The notes beneath the pieces are model-generated. The model searched no databases, was not told the origin of the DNA, and worked only from the letters and a program-made list of their open reading frames with translations. Position numbers and translations under genes: made by a program. A DNA stretch of 64,000 nt. It comes from Stenotrophomonas_A sp035539015. Its GTDB lineage: Bacteria > Pseudomonadota > Gammaproteobacteria > Xanthomonadales > Xanthomonadaceae. Below are positions 35,623 to 44,301 of the stretch, in pieces (position 1 is the first letter of the stretch; each line of letters begins with the position of its first letter). Location of the stretch: the NCBI GenBank assembly GCA_035539015.1, contig DATLJF010000211.1, forward strand, positions 15,211 through 79,210, written 5' to 3'.

Positions 35623-35712
35623 GGGGGGGCTCCGCGCGATAGGGGCCTGCCACTATGCCGGCAAGGGCGTGGACGGGCCATTAGCCGCGATCACCGGTGG
35701 AGGCGGCACAGG

Positions 35713-35764
35713 TACGGACTTCCTACGGTCAGGGCTCATGGCCCTCCTACAGGGAGATCGCAAG
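35713..35764. repeat. Repeat family B, deletion copy
   Basis: Shares its flanks and core with the copy at 35834-35904 (both contain ggacttcctacgg and ctcctacagggagatcgca) but lacks about 16 bases of the inner loop region. A third, inverted copy is at 38667-38716. Confidence 0.75.
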
Positions 35765-35789
35765 CTGTCGGGGGGTTTGCAACTGCACT

Positions 35790-35811
35790 GTAGGAGCGGC
35801 TTCAGCCGCGA
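35790..35811 (+). repeat. REP-like GTAG palindrome (family A), single unit
   Basis: Starts with GTAG, followed by a gc-rich stem agcggctt/cagccgc with a short loop. The same 22-base unit occurs as a pair at 50988-51049 and 61787-61879, and singly inverted at 38628-38649. GTAG-headed repeats of this type are known from Stenotrophomonas and relatives and are linked to RAYT transposases. Confidence 0.85.
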
Positions 35812-35833
35812 TGGCTTGGCGGAGTAGCAATGG

Positions 35834-35904
35834 TGCGGACTTCCTACGGTCGGGGCTCATGGCCCGGGGCCACCCAGAGCCCCTCCTACAGGGAGATCGC
35901 AGGC
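35834..35904. repeat. Repeat family B, full copy
   Basis: Longer copy of the element at 35713-35764. A 40-base stretch (35850-35889) differs from the inverted copy at 38667-38716 by about three bases. It lies between a DsbA-family gene and the CYTH gene. Palindromic core ggggctcatggccc. Confidence 0.75.
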
Positions 35905-35906
35905 AA

Positions 35907-36398
35907 TTAGCGCGGCCAGCGGCTGTAGGGGTGCGCGGCCAGGGCCAGGTTGTAGTAGCGCACGTCATCGGTGACTTCTTCACCCAGCCAGCCCGGCCGC
36001 TCGAAGGCTTCGTCGGCCTGTTGCAGCTCGATCTCCGCCACCACCAGCCCGGCGTTGTCGCCGAGGAATTCGTCCACTTCCCAAAGATGGCCAGCGTGCC
36101 GCACCAGGTGGCGGCGCTTGTCGACCAGCCCGCCGACGCACAACGCCAACAATGCGCGTGCGTCGTCGAGCGGTATCGGGTAGTCGAACTCCTGGCGGGT
36201 GTGGCCCAGCTCGCGCGACTTCAGGTTGAGGAACGCTTCCTGGCCCTGGATGCGCACGCGCACCGACGCGCGCTGGGCTCCGCTCTGCATCGCTGCCTGG
36301 TCGTTGATGTAGCCCTGTGCCATCGCGATGACCTGGTGCGCGTCCGCGCGCCAGCCGTCGCCGCTAACCAGGAACTTGCGCTCGATCTCGATGCCCAT
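35907..36398 (-). CDS. CYTH domain protein (inorganic triphosphatase/adenylate cyclase IV-like)
   Basis: Protein of 163 residues with the CYTH signature EIERKF at the N terminus (ExExK) and the charged tunnel residues SVRVRIQG, LNLKSRE, WEVDEFLGDNAGLVVAEIEL. Such short CYTH proteins in bacteria are mostly triphosphatases with unclear physiology; a cyclase activity cannot be excluded. It is followed directly by repeat elements and lies nine bases from rlmD. Confidence 0.88.
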   Translation of the reverse strand: MGIEIERKFLVSGDGWRADAHQVIAMAQGYINDQAAMQSGAQRASVRVRIQGQEAFLNLKSRELGHTRQEFDYPIPLDDARALLALCVGGLVDKRRHLVRHAGHLWEVDEFLGDNAGLVVAEIELQQADEAFERPGWLGEEVTDDVRYYNLALAAHPYSRWPR

Positions 36399-36407
36399 CG
36401 TGCTTCC

Positions 36408-37739
36408 TCAGCGCTCGAACAGCGCGATGCTTTCCACGTGCGCGGTGTGCGGGAACATGTCCATGGCGCCGGCCGCCTTCAGGCTGAAACCCTGCTCGTT
36501 GACCAGGTAGCCGGCATCGCGCGCGAGCGAACCGGGATGGCAGCTGACATAGACGATGCGCTCGAACTTCTTCAACGGCAGCTGGCGCAGCACGTCGATG
36601 GCGCCGGAACGCGGCGGGTCGAGCAGCAGCTTGTCGAAGCCCTGGCGCATCCATGGCGCGTTGCGCTGGTCCTGGGTCAGGTCGGCGGCGAAGAACTGCG
36701 CGTTGCCCAGGCCGTTGCGCTCGGCATTTTCGCGTGCGCGCGCGACCAGCCCGGCATCGCCTTCCACGCCCACCACCTCGCGCACCCCGCGCGCCAGCGG
36801 CAAGGTGAAATTGCCCAGGCCGCAGAACAGGTCGAGCACCCGGTCCTCGGGTCGGGGATCGAGCAGGCGCAACGCGTGATCGATCATCTTCTGGTTGAGC
36901 GAGGCGTTGACCTGGATGAAATCCAGAGGCCGGAACGCCAGTTCCACGTTCCACTGCGGTAGACGGAAGGACAGCGGCACTTCCTGCGGCCACAGCGCGT
37001 GCACGCTCTCCAGGCCGCCGGGTTGCAGGAAGATGGCGAAGCCGTGGGCCTGGCCAAATTCGGCCAGTGCCTGGCGATCATGTTCGCTCAAGGGCTGCAG
37101 GTGGCGCACGGTCAGTACGATGGCGTCGTCGCCGGCAATGAACTCAATCTGCGGGATATCGCGCTTGCCATCCAGCGATTCGACCAGGGCCGCCAACGCG
37201 GTGACCTTCTCGCCGATCTGCGGGATCACCGTGTAGCAGACCGAAAGATCGGCGACGAAACGCGGGTCCAGTTCGCGGAAACCGACCAGGGTCTTGTCCT
37301 TCTTCTCGACCCGGCGCACCGAGAAACGGCCCTTGCGGCGGTAGCCCCAGTTCTGCCCGACCAGCGCCGGCAGGACTGTTTCGGGGGTGACATGGCCGAT
37401 GCGCCGCAGGTTGTCCATCAGCACGTGCTGCTTGGCCACGATCTGCTCGTGCTCGTCCAGGTGCTGCAGCACGCAGCCGGCGCAGACGCCGAAGTGCGGG
37501 CAACGCGGCTGCACCCGCTTGGGCGAGGCTTGCAGCACTTCCAGGGTGCGCGCCTCGTCGAAATGGCGGCTGCGGGCGGTGGGCTCGGCCACCACCACTT
37601 CGCCCGGCAGGGCGCCGCTGATGAAGGTGACCTTGCCACCCTCGCCCTCGCGGCGGGCGACGCCGCGGCCATCATGGCTGAGGTCGAGGATCTCGGTCTG
37701 GAAGGGGGTACGGTCTAGGCGTCTGCCGGATCTGGCCAC
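36408..37739 (-). CDS. rlmD: 23S rRNA (uracil-1939-C5) methyltransferase RlmD
   Basis: SAM-dependent methyltransferase of 443 residues with an N-terminal TRAM domain (RLDRTPFQTEILDLSHDGRGVAR) and a 4Fe-4S cluster site: Cys80, Cys86, Cys89 (C-x5-C-x2-C) and Cys167. The SAM site is LDLFCGLGNFTLPLA and the catalytic cysteine is in YVSCHPGSLARD. The GTG at 37739 is chosen because it yields the conserved N terminus; ATG 37811 is an extension without family support. Confidence 0.94.
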   Translation of the reverse strand: MARSGRRLDRTPFQTEILDLSHDGRGVARREGEGGKVTFISGALPGEVVVAEPTARSRHFDEARTLEVLQASPKRVQPRCPHFGVCAGCVLQHLDEHEQIVAKQHVLMDNLRRIGHVTPETVLPALVGQNWGYRRKGRFSVRRVEKKDKTLVGFRELDPRFVADLSVCYTVIPQIGEKVTALAALVESLDGKRDIPQIEFIAGDDAIVLTVRHLQPLSEHDRQALAEFGQAHGFAIFLQPGGLESVHALWPQEVPLSFRLPQWNVELAFRPLDFIQVNASLNQKMIDHALRLLDPRPEDRVLDLFCGLGNFTLPLARGVREVVGVEGDAGLVARARENAERNGLGNAQFFAADLTQDQRNAPWMRQGFDKLLLDPPRSGAIDVLRQLPLKKFERIVYVSCHPGSLARDAGYLVNEQGFSLKAAGAMDMFPHTAHVESIALFER

Positions 37740-37892
37740 GTGGCGACAAGCTGCGGGCAAAAAGGGCGCGTATTGTCGCAGAAGCGCCGGCCGATGGCCG
37801 GTGCAGACCATTTATTGTCGTTTGCCTGGAGAGCAGGCAAACTCACCCGGCCGCAGGCAGTCGCTGCGGCGTGCTGACATGGAGGCAGCAAG

Positions 37893-38600
37893 ATGATGGC
37901 GTCGCGAGAGCCCCTTCGTCCCCGCGTACTACTGGTCGAAGACGACCCGATCAGCCTGGGCTTCTTCCAGGCCGCACTGGAGCCGCTGGCCCTGCGGCTG
38001 GATTGCGCCGACAGCCTGGCCACGGCCCTGGCTTGTGCCGGCCAGGCCCGCCACGACCTGTGGCTGATCGACGCCCACCTGCCCGATGGCAGCGGCAGCG
38101 CCTTGCTGGCCCAACTGCGCCGGCTGCATCCGGACACCCCTGCCCTGGCCCACACCGCCGATGCCGGGGCCGAAGCGCGCCTGCTCGCCGACGGCTTCCT
38201 CAAGGTACTGATCAAGCCGCTACCCGCGACCGAATTGCAGCAGCAGGTGCGTGGCGCCCTGCCGATCCGGGCCGAGGCGGCGATGGCTGCCACCGCGGCG
38301 ATGGCCGGTGACTGGGACGAGGCCGCCGCGCTGGCCGCGCTGAATGGCCAGCAGCACCATCTCAATGCGCTGCGCGAGCTGTTCCTGTCCGAATTGCCGG
38401 GCACCCGCGACGCGGTCGATTCGGCCCTGCGCCAGGACGATGAAACCACCCTGCGCAACCACCTGCACCGGCTCCAGGCCAGTTGTGGCTTCGTCGGTGC
38501 TGCGCGACTGGCGCGGGCGGTGCGTGAATTGAAGGGCGATCCGGGTTCGACGGTGGCCAGGCATCAATTCCATGACGCCGTGGCTGCGTTGCTGCATTGA
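37893..38600 (+). CDS. Response regulator with C-terminal HPt domain
   Basis: Protein of 235 residues. A receiver domain (1-125) has Asp60 as acceptor (LIDAHLPDG), VEDDP at the acidic pocket and LIKPLP. The C-terminal HPt helical bundle (about 145-235) has His192 in NHLHRLQASCGFVGA. Such receiver-HPt proteins are phosphorelay shuttles without a DNA-binding domain. GGAGG (37881-37885) is seven bases upstream of ATG 37893. No kinase is adjacent. Confidence 0.9.
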   Translation: MMASREPLRPRVLLVEDDPISLGFFQAALEPLALRLDCADSLATALACAGQARHDLWLIDAHLPDGSGSALLAQLRRLHPDTPALAHTADAGAEARLLADGFLKVLIKPLPATELQQQVRGALPIRAEAAMAATAAMAGDWDEAAALAALNGQQHHLNALRELFLSELPGTRDAVDSALRQDDETTLRNHLHRLQASCGFVGAARLARAVRELKGDPGSTVARHQFHDAVAALLH

Positions 38601-38627
38601 GGTGTGTCGCGGGCTGTCGGTTTGCGG

Positions 38628-38649
38628 TCGCGGCTGAAGCCGCTCCTAC
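38628..38649 (-). repeat. REP-like GTAG palindrome (family A), inverted unit
   Basis: Reverse complement of the 22-base unit found at 35790-35811, ending in CTAC. It lies in the 112-base gap between the HPt protein gene and the end of recO. Confidence 0.85.
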
Positions 38650-38666
38650 AGTGAACCCCAGCTTTT

Positions 38667-38716
38667 GTAGGAGGAGCTCTGGGTGGCCTCGGGCCATCAG
38701 CCCCGAGGAGCCCTAC
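38667..38716 (-). repeat. Repeat family B overlapping the recO stop codon
   Basis: A 50-base element bounded by GTAG and CTAC, inverted relative to the copies near 35.7-35.9 kb. The last bases (38713-38716) include the recO stop codon TAG (read leftward), so the repeat and the gene end are fused. Confidence 0.75.
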
Positions 38717-39432
38717 CGCGGCGACAAATCGCGCAACATGTCCCAGGCCTTGAGCCCACGGCCACCGAGGTGGTGCATCAACACCTCGCGCAAACTCAGC
38801 CGCAGTCCTGGCAGATCCACCGCCTCTGGCGGCTGGTCGCGCGCCAACGCCAACAACACGCGACCGGTGGCAGCGGCATTGCGTTCGCCGGCGCCACGGT
38901 CGCTCAACAGACGACGCGCGCCCTGCTGCGGGTCGAGCCGATAGCGCGCGGCCGGGTCGATCGGCTCGCCCTCGGCGTCAAGCTCCAGGTCGAAGCCGAC
39001 GCCGAGCGCGTCAAGCAGGTCGCGCTCGAAGCGACGCAAGCTCCAGGCGAGCGATTCGCCCGCACGCAGGCGCTCGCGGACGGTCGCGTAGGCGGCGTGC
39101 ATTTCCGGCACCGGGTCATGCCGCGGCGCCAGTCGCAATACCAGTTCGTTGAGATAGAACGCAGCCAGCATCGCCTCGCCCTGCAGGCGCGGCGCGGCAT
39201 CTTCGGCTTCGGCGTTGCGCAGTTGCGCCAGTTCGCCGCGCTGCACCGCGCTGAAGCGGATCGCCTGCAGCGGCTGCAAGGCCGCGCGCAGCAGCTGCTT
39301 GCGCTCGCCCTGCACGCCACGGGCGAGCAAGCCGATCCGTCCGTGGTTGAGGCTCAGCACTTCGACCAGCAGGCTGGTCTCGCGCCAGTGCCGGGCGTGC
39401 AGGACGAAGCCGGGCTCATCCTCGATGCGCAT
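38713..39432 (-). CDS. recO: DNA repair protein RecO
   Basis: RecO of 239 residues: N-terminal OB fold (EPGFVLHARHWRETSLLVEVLSLNHGRIGLLARGVQGERKQ) and helical C-terminal domain. The zinc-finger cysteines of RecO from Gram-positives are absent, as is common in this group. Anneals SSB-coated DNA and loads RecA with RecR. The stop codon lies inside a repeat element. Located downstream of era, a widely conserved order; pdxJ, a common next neighbour in other gammaproteobacteria, is not here. Confidence 0.92.
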   Translation of the reverse strand: MRIEDEPGFVLHARHWRETSLLVEVLSLNHGRIGLLARGVQGERKQLLRAALQPLQAIRFSAVQRGELAQLRNAEAEDAAPRLQGEAMLAAFYLNELVLRLAPRHDPVPEMHAAYATVRERLRAGESLAWSLRRFERDLLDALGVGFDLELDAEGEPIDPAARYRLDPQQGARRLLSDRGAGERNAAATGRVLLALARDQPPEAVDLPGLRLSLREVLMHHLGGRGLKAWDMLRDLSPR

Positions 39433-39473
39433 GCGCCTGCCTCAGCCGGCGCGGCCAGCGCGCCGCTGGCCGC

Positions 39474-40382
39474 TCATTCGTAGCCGAACGCCTTCAGCGC
39501 GGCTTCGTCATCCGACCAGCCCTCGCGGACGCGCACCCAGGTTTCCAGGAAGACCTTGGAGCCGAACAAGCGCTCCATCTGCTGACGCGCCTTGGCACCG
39601 ATCTCCTTCAGGCGGGTACCGCCCTTGCCAATCACGATCGCCTTCTGGCCTTCGCGCTCGACCCAGATCACCGCGCCGATGCGCAACAGCGCGCCGTCTT
39701 CGGTGAACCGCTCGATCTCGACCGTGGTGGCATACGGCAACTCTTCGCCGAGCTGGCGCATCAACTGTTCGCGCACCAGTTCGCCGGCCAGGAAGCGCTG
39801 GCTGCGGTCGGTGATTTCGTCTTCGCCAAACATCGGCGGCTGCTCGGGCAGCAGGCCCAGGAGATCCTTGGTCAGCGCTTCCAGGCCCTTGCGCTTGAGC
39901 GCGGACACCGGGTGCACCGCGGCGAAAGTGCGGCCTTCGCTGACCTGGGCCAGGAACGGCAGCAGCCCGGACTTGTCCTTCATCCGGTCGACCTTGTTGA
40001 CGATCAACACCACCGGCACGCCGGCGTCGCTGAGGACGTTGTAGGCCAGGGTGTCTTCTTCGTCCCAACGCCCGGCCTCGATCACCAGCATGGCCGCGTC
40101 CACGCCCTCCAGCGAACCGCGCGCGGCGCGGTTCATCACCCGGCTCATCGCCGAGGCCTTGAACTTGCCTTGTTCGCGGTGCAACCCGGGGGTATCGACC
40201 AGCACGATCTGGCCCTGCGGGTAGCTGGCGATGCCCAGCAACCGGTGGCGCGTGGTTTGCGGCCGGTTGGAGACAATACTGATCTTGGCCCCGACCAAGG
40301 CGTTGGTCAGGGTCGACTTGCCGACATTCGGACGGCCGATGACGGCGACGCTGCCGCTGCGGTAAGGAGGCGTTTGGTTCAC
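39474..40382 (-). CDS. era: GTPase Era
   Basis: Ribosome-associated GTPase of 302 residues that aids 30S maturation. G1 GRPNVGKST, G3 DTPGLH, G4 NKVDRM and G5 SALKRKG, then a KH domain (VIGKGGTRLKEIG). The start is GTG 40382, overlapping the rnc stop by four bases (GTGA), showing translational coupling. Confidence 0.98.
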   Translation of the reverse strand: MNQTPPYRSGSVAVIGRPNVGKSTLTNALVGAKISIVSNRPQTTRHRLLGIASYPQGQIVLVDTPGLHREQGKFKASAMSRVMNRAARGSLEGVDAAMLVIEAGRWDEEDTLAYNVLSDAGVPVVLIVNKVDRMKDKSGLLPFLAQVSEGRTFAAVHPVSALKRKGLEALTKDLLGLLPEQPPMFGEDEITDRSQRFLAGELVREQLMRQLGEELPYATTVEIERFTEDGALLRIGAVIWVEREGQKAIVIGKGGTRLKEIGAKARQQMERLFGSKVFLETWVRVREGWSDDEAALKAFGYE

Positions 40383-41065
40383 TTGCTGGAATCCAGTTGG
40401 CGCAGTACCGCGGCGGCGGCCTGCTGTTCGGCCAGGCGCCGCGACCCGCCCTCGCCTTCGGCGCTCAGCGCCGGCTCGGACAGGGTGCAGCGTACCTGGA
40501 AAATCTTGGCGTGGTCGTCGCCACTTTCTGAAACGAGTTCATACGCCGGCAGCGGCCGCTGCCGGGCCTGCAGCCATTCCTGCAGGCGGGTCTTGGGGTC
40601 TTTTTCGGGCTTGCCGACCGGCAGCGCGGCCAGCGCGCTCTCGAACCACGGCAGGATCGCCGCACGGCAGGCTTCGAAGCCCGCGTCCAGGTAAATGGCC
40701 GCCACGACGGCCTCCACGGCATCGGCCAGGATCGAATCGCGGCGATGGCCGCCCGATTTCATCTCGCCCGGCCCCAGGGTGAGGCGTTCGCCCAGCTCCA
40801 GCGCCCGGCCGATGGTGGCCAGCGCGGCCTCGCGTACCAGTTCGGCGCGGGCCCGGGTCAACGCACCTTCGTCGGCACGTGGCCAGCGCAGGTAAAGCGC
40901 CTCGGCGATCAGCAGGTTGACCACGCCGTCGCCGAGGAATTCCAGCCGCTCGTTATGCGGCGCGCCGGCGCTGCGGTGGGTCAGCGCCTGCGCCAGCAGC
41001 GACGGATCGGCGAAGTCATGGCCGATCCGGTCGCCGCGCTGCGGGTTTTTACTCGGTGATACCAC
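40379..41065 (-). CDS. rnc: Ribonuclease III
   Basis: RNase III of 228 residues. The signature HNERLEFLGDGVVNLLIAEALY holds the catalytic Glu/Asp, with the second acidic site in ILADAVEAVVAAIYLD, and a C-terminal dsRNA-binding domain (DPKTRLQEWLQARQRPLPAYELV...GGSRRLAEQQAA). GTG 41065 overlaps the DUF4845 gene by 17 bases. Confidence 0.97.
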   Translation of the reverse strand: MVSPSKNPQRGDRIGHDFADPSLLAQALTHRSAGAPHNERLEFLGDGVVNLLIAEALYLRWPRADEGALTRARAELVREAALATIGRALELGERLTLGPGEMKSGGHRRDSILADAVEAVVAAIYLDAGFEACRAAILPWFESALAALPVGKPEKDPKTRLQEWLQARQRPLPAYELVSESGDDHAKIFQVRCTLSEPALSAEGEGGSRRLAEQQAAAAVLRQLDSSK

Positions 41066-41429
41066 TGCGGGTCAGGTCCTGGCTGGCGTTGAAGTTGCCG
41101 ACCACGTCGAGGTTGCCCACCAGCGGCCTGCGCACTTCGTAGCTCACATTCATGCGCCAGCCGTTGCCGACGCGTTCGAAGGTGACATCGTCCTTCTGTA
41201 CGTTTTCCGAGTAATTGATGTACAGCCGGCGGAAGAACAGATCCTTCGCCCGGCCCGGGTCCATGTCGCCGCTGCCCGGTTCGTTGGCCACGCCCTTCAT
41301 GGCCTCGCGCACCGAGTAGTACTCCTGGTACATCGGGAACAGCTTCATGCCGATGTACAGGAAGAAGCCCACTACCGCCAACACCACCACGAATGACAGC
41401 AACGTCATTCCGCTTTGATTGCGCTTCAT
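41049..41429 (-). CDS. DUF4845 single-pass membrane protein
   Basis: Protein of 126 residues with an N-terminal membrane helix (LLSFVVVLAVVGFFLYIGMKLFP) resembling a prepilin-like anchor, and a small periplasmic domain matching DUF4845. It sits between lepB and rnc, the standard position in Xanthomonas and Pseudomonas relatives. ATG 41429 has GGGAG six bases upstream. Function unknown. Confidence 0.88.
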   Translation of the reverse strand: MKRNQSGMTLLSFVVVLAVVGFFLYIGMKLFPMYQEYYSVREAMKGVANEPGSGDMDPGRAKDLFFRRLYINYSENVQKDDVTFERVGNGWRMNVSYEVRRPLVGNLDVVGNFNASQDLTRSGITE

Positions 41430-41461
41430 CGCTACTCCCCTAGCCACGCCACGCGTGTCGA

Positions 41462-42262
41462 TTACTGGATACCTGTCCCGATCCGCGACGGATCGAAACT
41501 CCCCTTGCAGAACCACCCCTCGCAATTGAGCCAGATCAGGAACGCCTTGCCCCGCAGGTTGGCCTCGGGCAGGAAATGGGTCTGCGTCCAGAAACGGCTG
41601 TCCTCGCTATTATCGCGATTGTCGCCCATCACGAAATACTGCCCCTGCGGCACCACCCAGTCGCCCTGGCCGGCCGGATTGGCGCGGCCGATCAGCTCCA
41701 GCACGGTGTGCTGGCGCCCGGGCAGGTTCTCGCTCAGCAGGGTGGCGCCGGTCATTTCCGCGCCGCGGCCCTTGCCGATGTACTCGCCCTTGACCTCGTA
41801 CTGCATGGCCTCGCCATTGATGTACAGGGTGTCGCCATGGAAGCCGATGCGGTCGCCCGGCAGGCCGATGATGCGCTTGATCCAGTTCTCGTCGGGCGCG
41901 TGCGGCGGCTTGAACACCACCACGTCGCCCCGCTTGGGCTCGCCCACCGGCACGAACTTGGTGTTGGTGATCGGCAGGCGCAGGCCGTAGGCGAACTTGT
42001 TGACCAGGATGAAATCGCCGATCAGCAGGTTCGGCATCATCGAGCTGGAGGGGATCTTGTACGGTTCGGCGATGAAGCTGCGCAGGATCAGCACCACCGC
42101 CAGCACCGGGAAGAAGGCGCGCGAGTATTCGATCAGGGCCGGTTCGCTGTCGAGCAGGCCAGCGCGCGCGGCGCGGCGCCGGGCCAGGAAGAGCTTGTCG
42201 AGCAGCCACACCAGGCCCGAGCCCAGGGTCAGCACGACCAGCGCGATCTCAAACCATTTCAT
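41462..42262 (-). CDS. lepB: Signal peptidase I
   Basis: Membrane serine protease of 266 residues that removes signal peptides. Two N-terminal transmembrane segments, catalytic Ser74 in PSSSMMPNL and Lys129 in WIKRIIGLPGD, plus the box-E sequence FVMGDNRDNSEDSR. Co-located with lepA, rnc and era. Confidence 0.97.
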   Translation of the reverse strand: MKWFEIALVVLTLGSGLVWLLDKLFLARRRAARAGLLDSEPALIEYSRAFFPVLAVVLILRSFIAEPYKIPSSSMMPNLLIGDFILVNKFAYGLRLPITNTKFVPVGEPKRGDVVVFKPPHAPDENWIKRIIGLPGDRIGFHGDTLYINGEAMQYEVKGEYIGKGRGAEMTGATLLSENLPGRQHTVLELIGRANPAGQGDWVVPQGQYFVMGDNRDNSEDSRFWTQTHFLPEANLRGKAFLIWLNCEGWFCKGSFDPSRIGTGIQ

Positions 42263-42361
42263 GCGTTTTCCTTATACGGGGAGAATCAGGAAACAGGGGC
42301 CGACACCAGGAAGACGCACGCGCGCGGCGTTTGTGACTCCCCGGCCCGGCCCCCGCCCTCC

Positions 42362-44170
42362 TTACTTGTTGTCCATCTGCAGCACGGCGAGGAAGGCTTC
42401 CTGCGGGATTTCCACCCGCCCGACCTGCTTCATCCGCTTCTTGCCTTCCTTCTGTTTCTCGAGCAGCTTCTTCTTGCGACTGACGTCGCCACCATAGCAT
42501 TTGGCCAGCACGTTCTTGCGCATCGCCTTGACCGTACTGCGCGAGATGATCTGCGAGCCGACGGCGGCCTGGATGGCCACGTCGAACATCTGCCGCGGGA
42601 TCAGGTCCTTCATCTTTTCGCACAGCTCGCGGCCGCGGCGATCGGCCTGGCTGCGATGCACGATGATGCTGAGCGCGTCGACCTTGTCGCCGTTGATCAG
42701 CGTGTCCACGCGCACGAACGGACCGGCCTGGAAGCGCAGGAAGTGGTAGTCCAGCGAGGCGTAGCCGCGGCTGACCGACTTGAGCTTGTCGAAGAAGTCC
42801 AGCACCACTTCGGCCATCGGCAGCTCATAGGCGATCTGCACCTGGCTGCCCATGTAGGTGATGCCGACCTGGGCCCCGCGCTTTTCCTCGCACAACGTGA
42901 TCACCGAGCCGACATAGTCCGGTGGGGTGAGGATGTTGGCGCGGATGATCGGCTCGCGGACTTCCTCGATGTAGTTCACCGGCGGCAGCTTGGCCGGGTT
43001 GTCCATCGGCACGATCGAGCCGTCGGTCTTGAGCACTTCGTAGATCACCGTCGGCGCGGTGGTGATCAGGTCCAGGTTGTATTCGCGCTCCAGGCGTTCC
43101 TGCACGATTTCCATGTGCAGCATGCCGAGGAAGCCGCAGCGGAAGCCGAAGCCCATGGCCTCGGAGCTTTCCGGCTCGAAGCGCAGCGCCGCATCGTTCA
43201 GGCGCAGCTTCTCCAGCGCCTCGCGCAGGTCCGGGTAGTCCTCGGCGTCGATCGGGAACAGGCCGGCGAACACGCGCGGCTGCATTTCCTGGAAGCCGGG
43301 CAAGGGCTTGGGCGCCGGGTCGCTGGCCAGGGTCAGGGTGTCGCCAACCGGCGCGCCGTGGACATCCTTGATGCTGGCGTTGATCCAGCCCACTTCGCCG
43401 GCACGCAGCGCATCCAGGGTCTTGCGCTTGGGCGTGAACACGCCGACCGCATCGACCTGGTGGGTGCGCCCGGTCGACATCACCAGGATCTTGCTGCCCG
43501 GGCGGATCTCGCCCTGCATCACCCGCACCAGCGAGACCACGCCGAGGTAGTTGTCGAACCACGAATCGATGATCAGCGCCTGCAGCTTGTCGGTATCGCG
43601 CGGCTGCGGCGGCGGGATGCGGTGGACGATCGCCTCCAGCACCGCTTCGACATTCAGGCCAGTCTTGGCGCTGACCGCGACCGCGTCGGTGGCATCGATG
43701 CCGATGACCGCCTCGATCTCGGCCTTGGCGCGCTCGATGTCGGCGGTCGGCAGGTCGATCTTGTTGAGCACCGGCACCACTTCCAGGCCTTGCTCCACCG
43801 CGGTGTAGCAATTGGCCACCGATTGCGCTTCCACGCCTTGCGCCGCATCGACCACCAGCAAGGCGCCTTCGCAGGCGGCCAGCGAACGGCTGACCTCATA
43901 GCTGAAGTCGACGTGGCCGGGGGTATCGATGAAGTTCAGGTGATAGACCTGCCCGTCGCGCGCCTTGTACGGCAACGACACGGACTGCGCCTTGATGGTG
44001 ATGCCGCGCTCGCGCTCGATCGGGTTGGAGTCGAGCACCTGCGCCTCCATCTCCCGCGCCTCGAGGCCGCCGCAGAGTTGGATGATGCGATCGGCGAGCG
44101 TGGACTTGCCGTGGTCGACGTGCGCGATGATGGAAAAATTGCGGATGTTCCGCATCGAATCGATGGACAT
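42362..44170 (-). CDS. lepA: Elongation factor 4 (LepA)
   Basis: Translational GTPase of 602 residues. G1 AHVDHGKST, G3 DTPGHVDF, G4 NKIDLP, and the LepA-specific C-terminal domain (RKNVLAKCYGGDVSRKKKLLEKQKEGKKRMK). ATG 44170 gives the standard N terminus before MRNIRNFSIIAH; no strong Shine-Dalgarno site is seen. Leads into lepB. Confidence 0.98.
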   Translation of the reverse strand: MSIDSMRNIRNFSIIAHVDHGKSTLADRIIQLCGGLEAREMEAQVLDSNPIERERGITIKAQSVSLPYKARDGQVYHLNFIDTPGHVDFSYEVSRSLAACEGALLVVDAAQGVEAQSVANCYTAVEQGLEVVPVLNKIDLPTADIERAKAEIEAVIGIDATDAVAVSAKTGLNVEAVLEAIVHRIPPPQPRDTDKLQALIIDSWFDNYLGVVSLVRVMQGEIRPGSKILVMSTGRTHQVDAVGVFTPKRKTLDALRAGEVGWINASIKDVHGAPVGDTLTLASDPAPKPLPGFQEMQPRVFAGLFPIDAEDYPDLREALEKLRLNDAALRFEPESSEAMGFGFRCGFLGMLHMEIVQERLEREYNLDLITTAPTVIYEVLKTDGSIVPMDNPAKLPPVNYIEEVREPIIRANILTPPDYVGSVITLCEEKRGAQVGITYMGSQVQIAYELPMAEVVLDFFDKLKSVSRGYASLDYHFLRFQAGPFVRVDTLINGDKVDALSIIVHRSQADRRGRELCEKMKDLIPRQMFDVAIQAAVGSQIISRSTVKAMRKNVLAKCYGGDVSRKKKLLEKQKEGKKRMKQVGRVEIPQEAFLAVLQMDNK

Positions 44171-44301
44171 GGGAGGTGGGCGGCGGCCAGGACCGTCGTC
44201 AGGAAAACGCGGCATTATCGCACGCCGCGGGGGCTGGCCGACGATCGGCGCGGCAGATCCGGCAGCGCTGCGAGCCGTTCAGGCCCGCCGCGCCGCGCAT
44301 G

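Noticed and set aside
35697..36962. 421-codon open frame across the repeats and antisense to CYTH and rlmD
   Set aside because: Starts in repeat DNA and continues antisense to genes with clear motifs.
37740..37811. Upstream ATG start for rlmD
   Set aside because: The extension has no TRAM-domain character; the GTG at 37739 matches the family N terminus.
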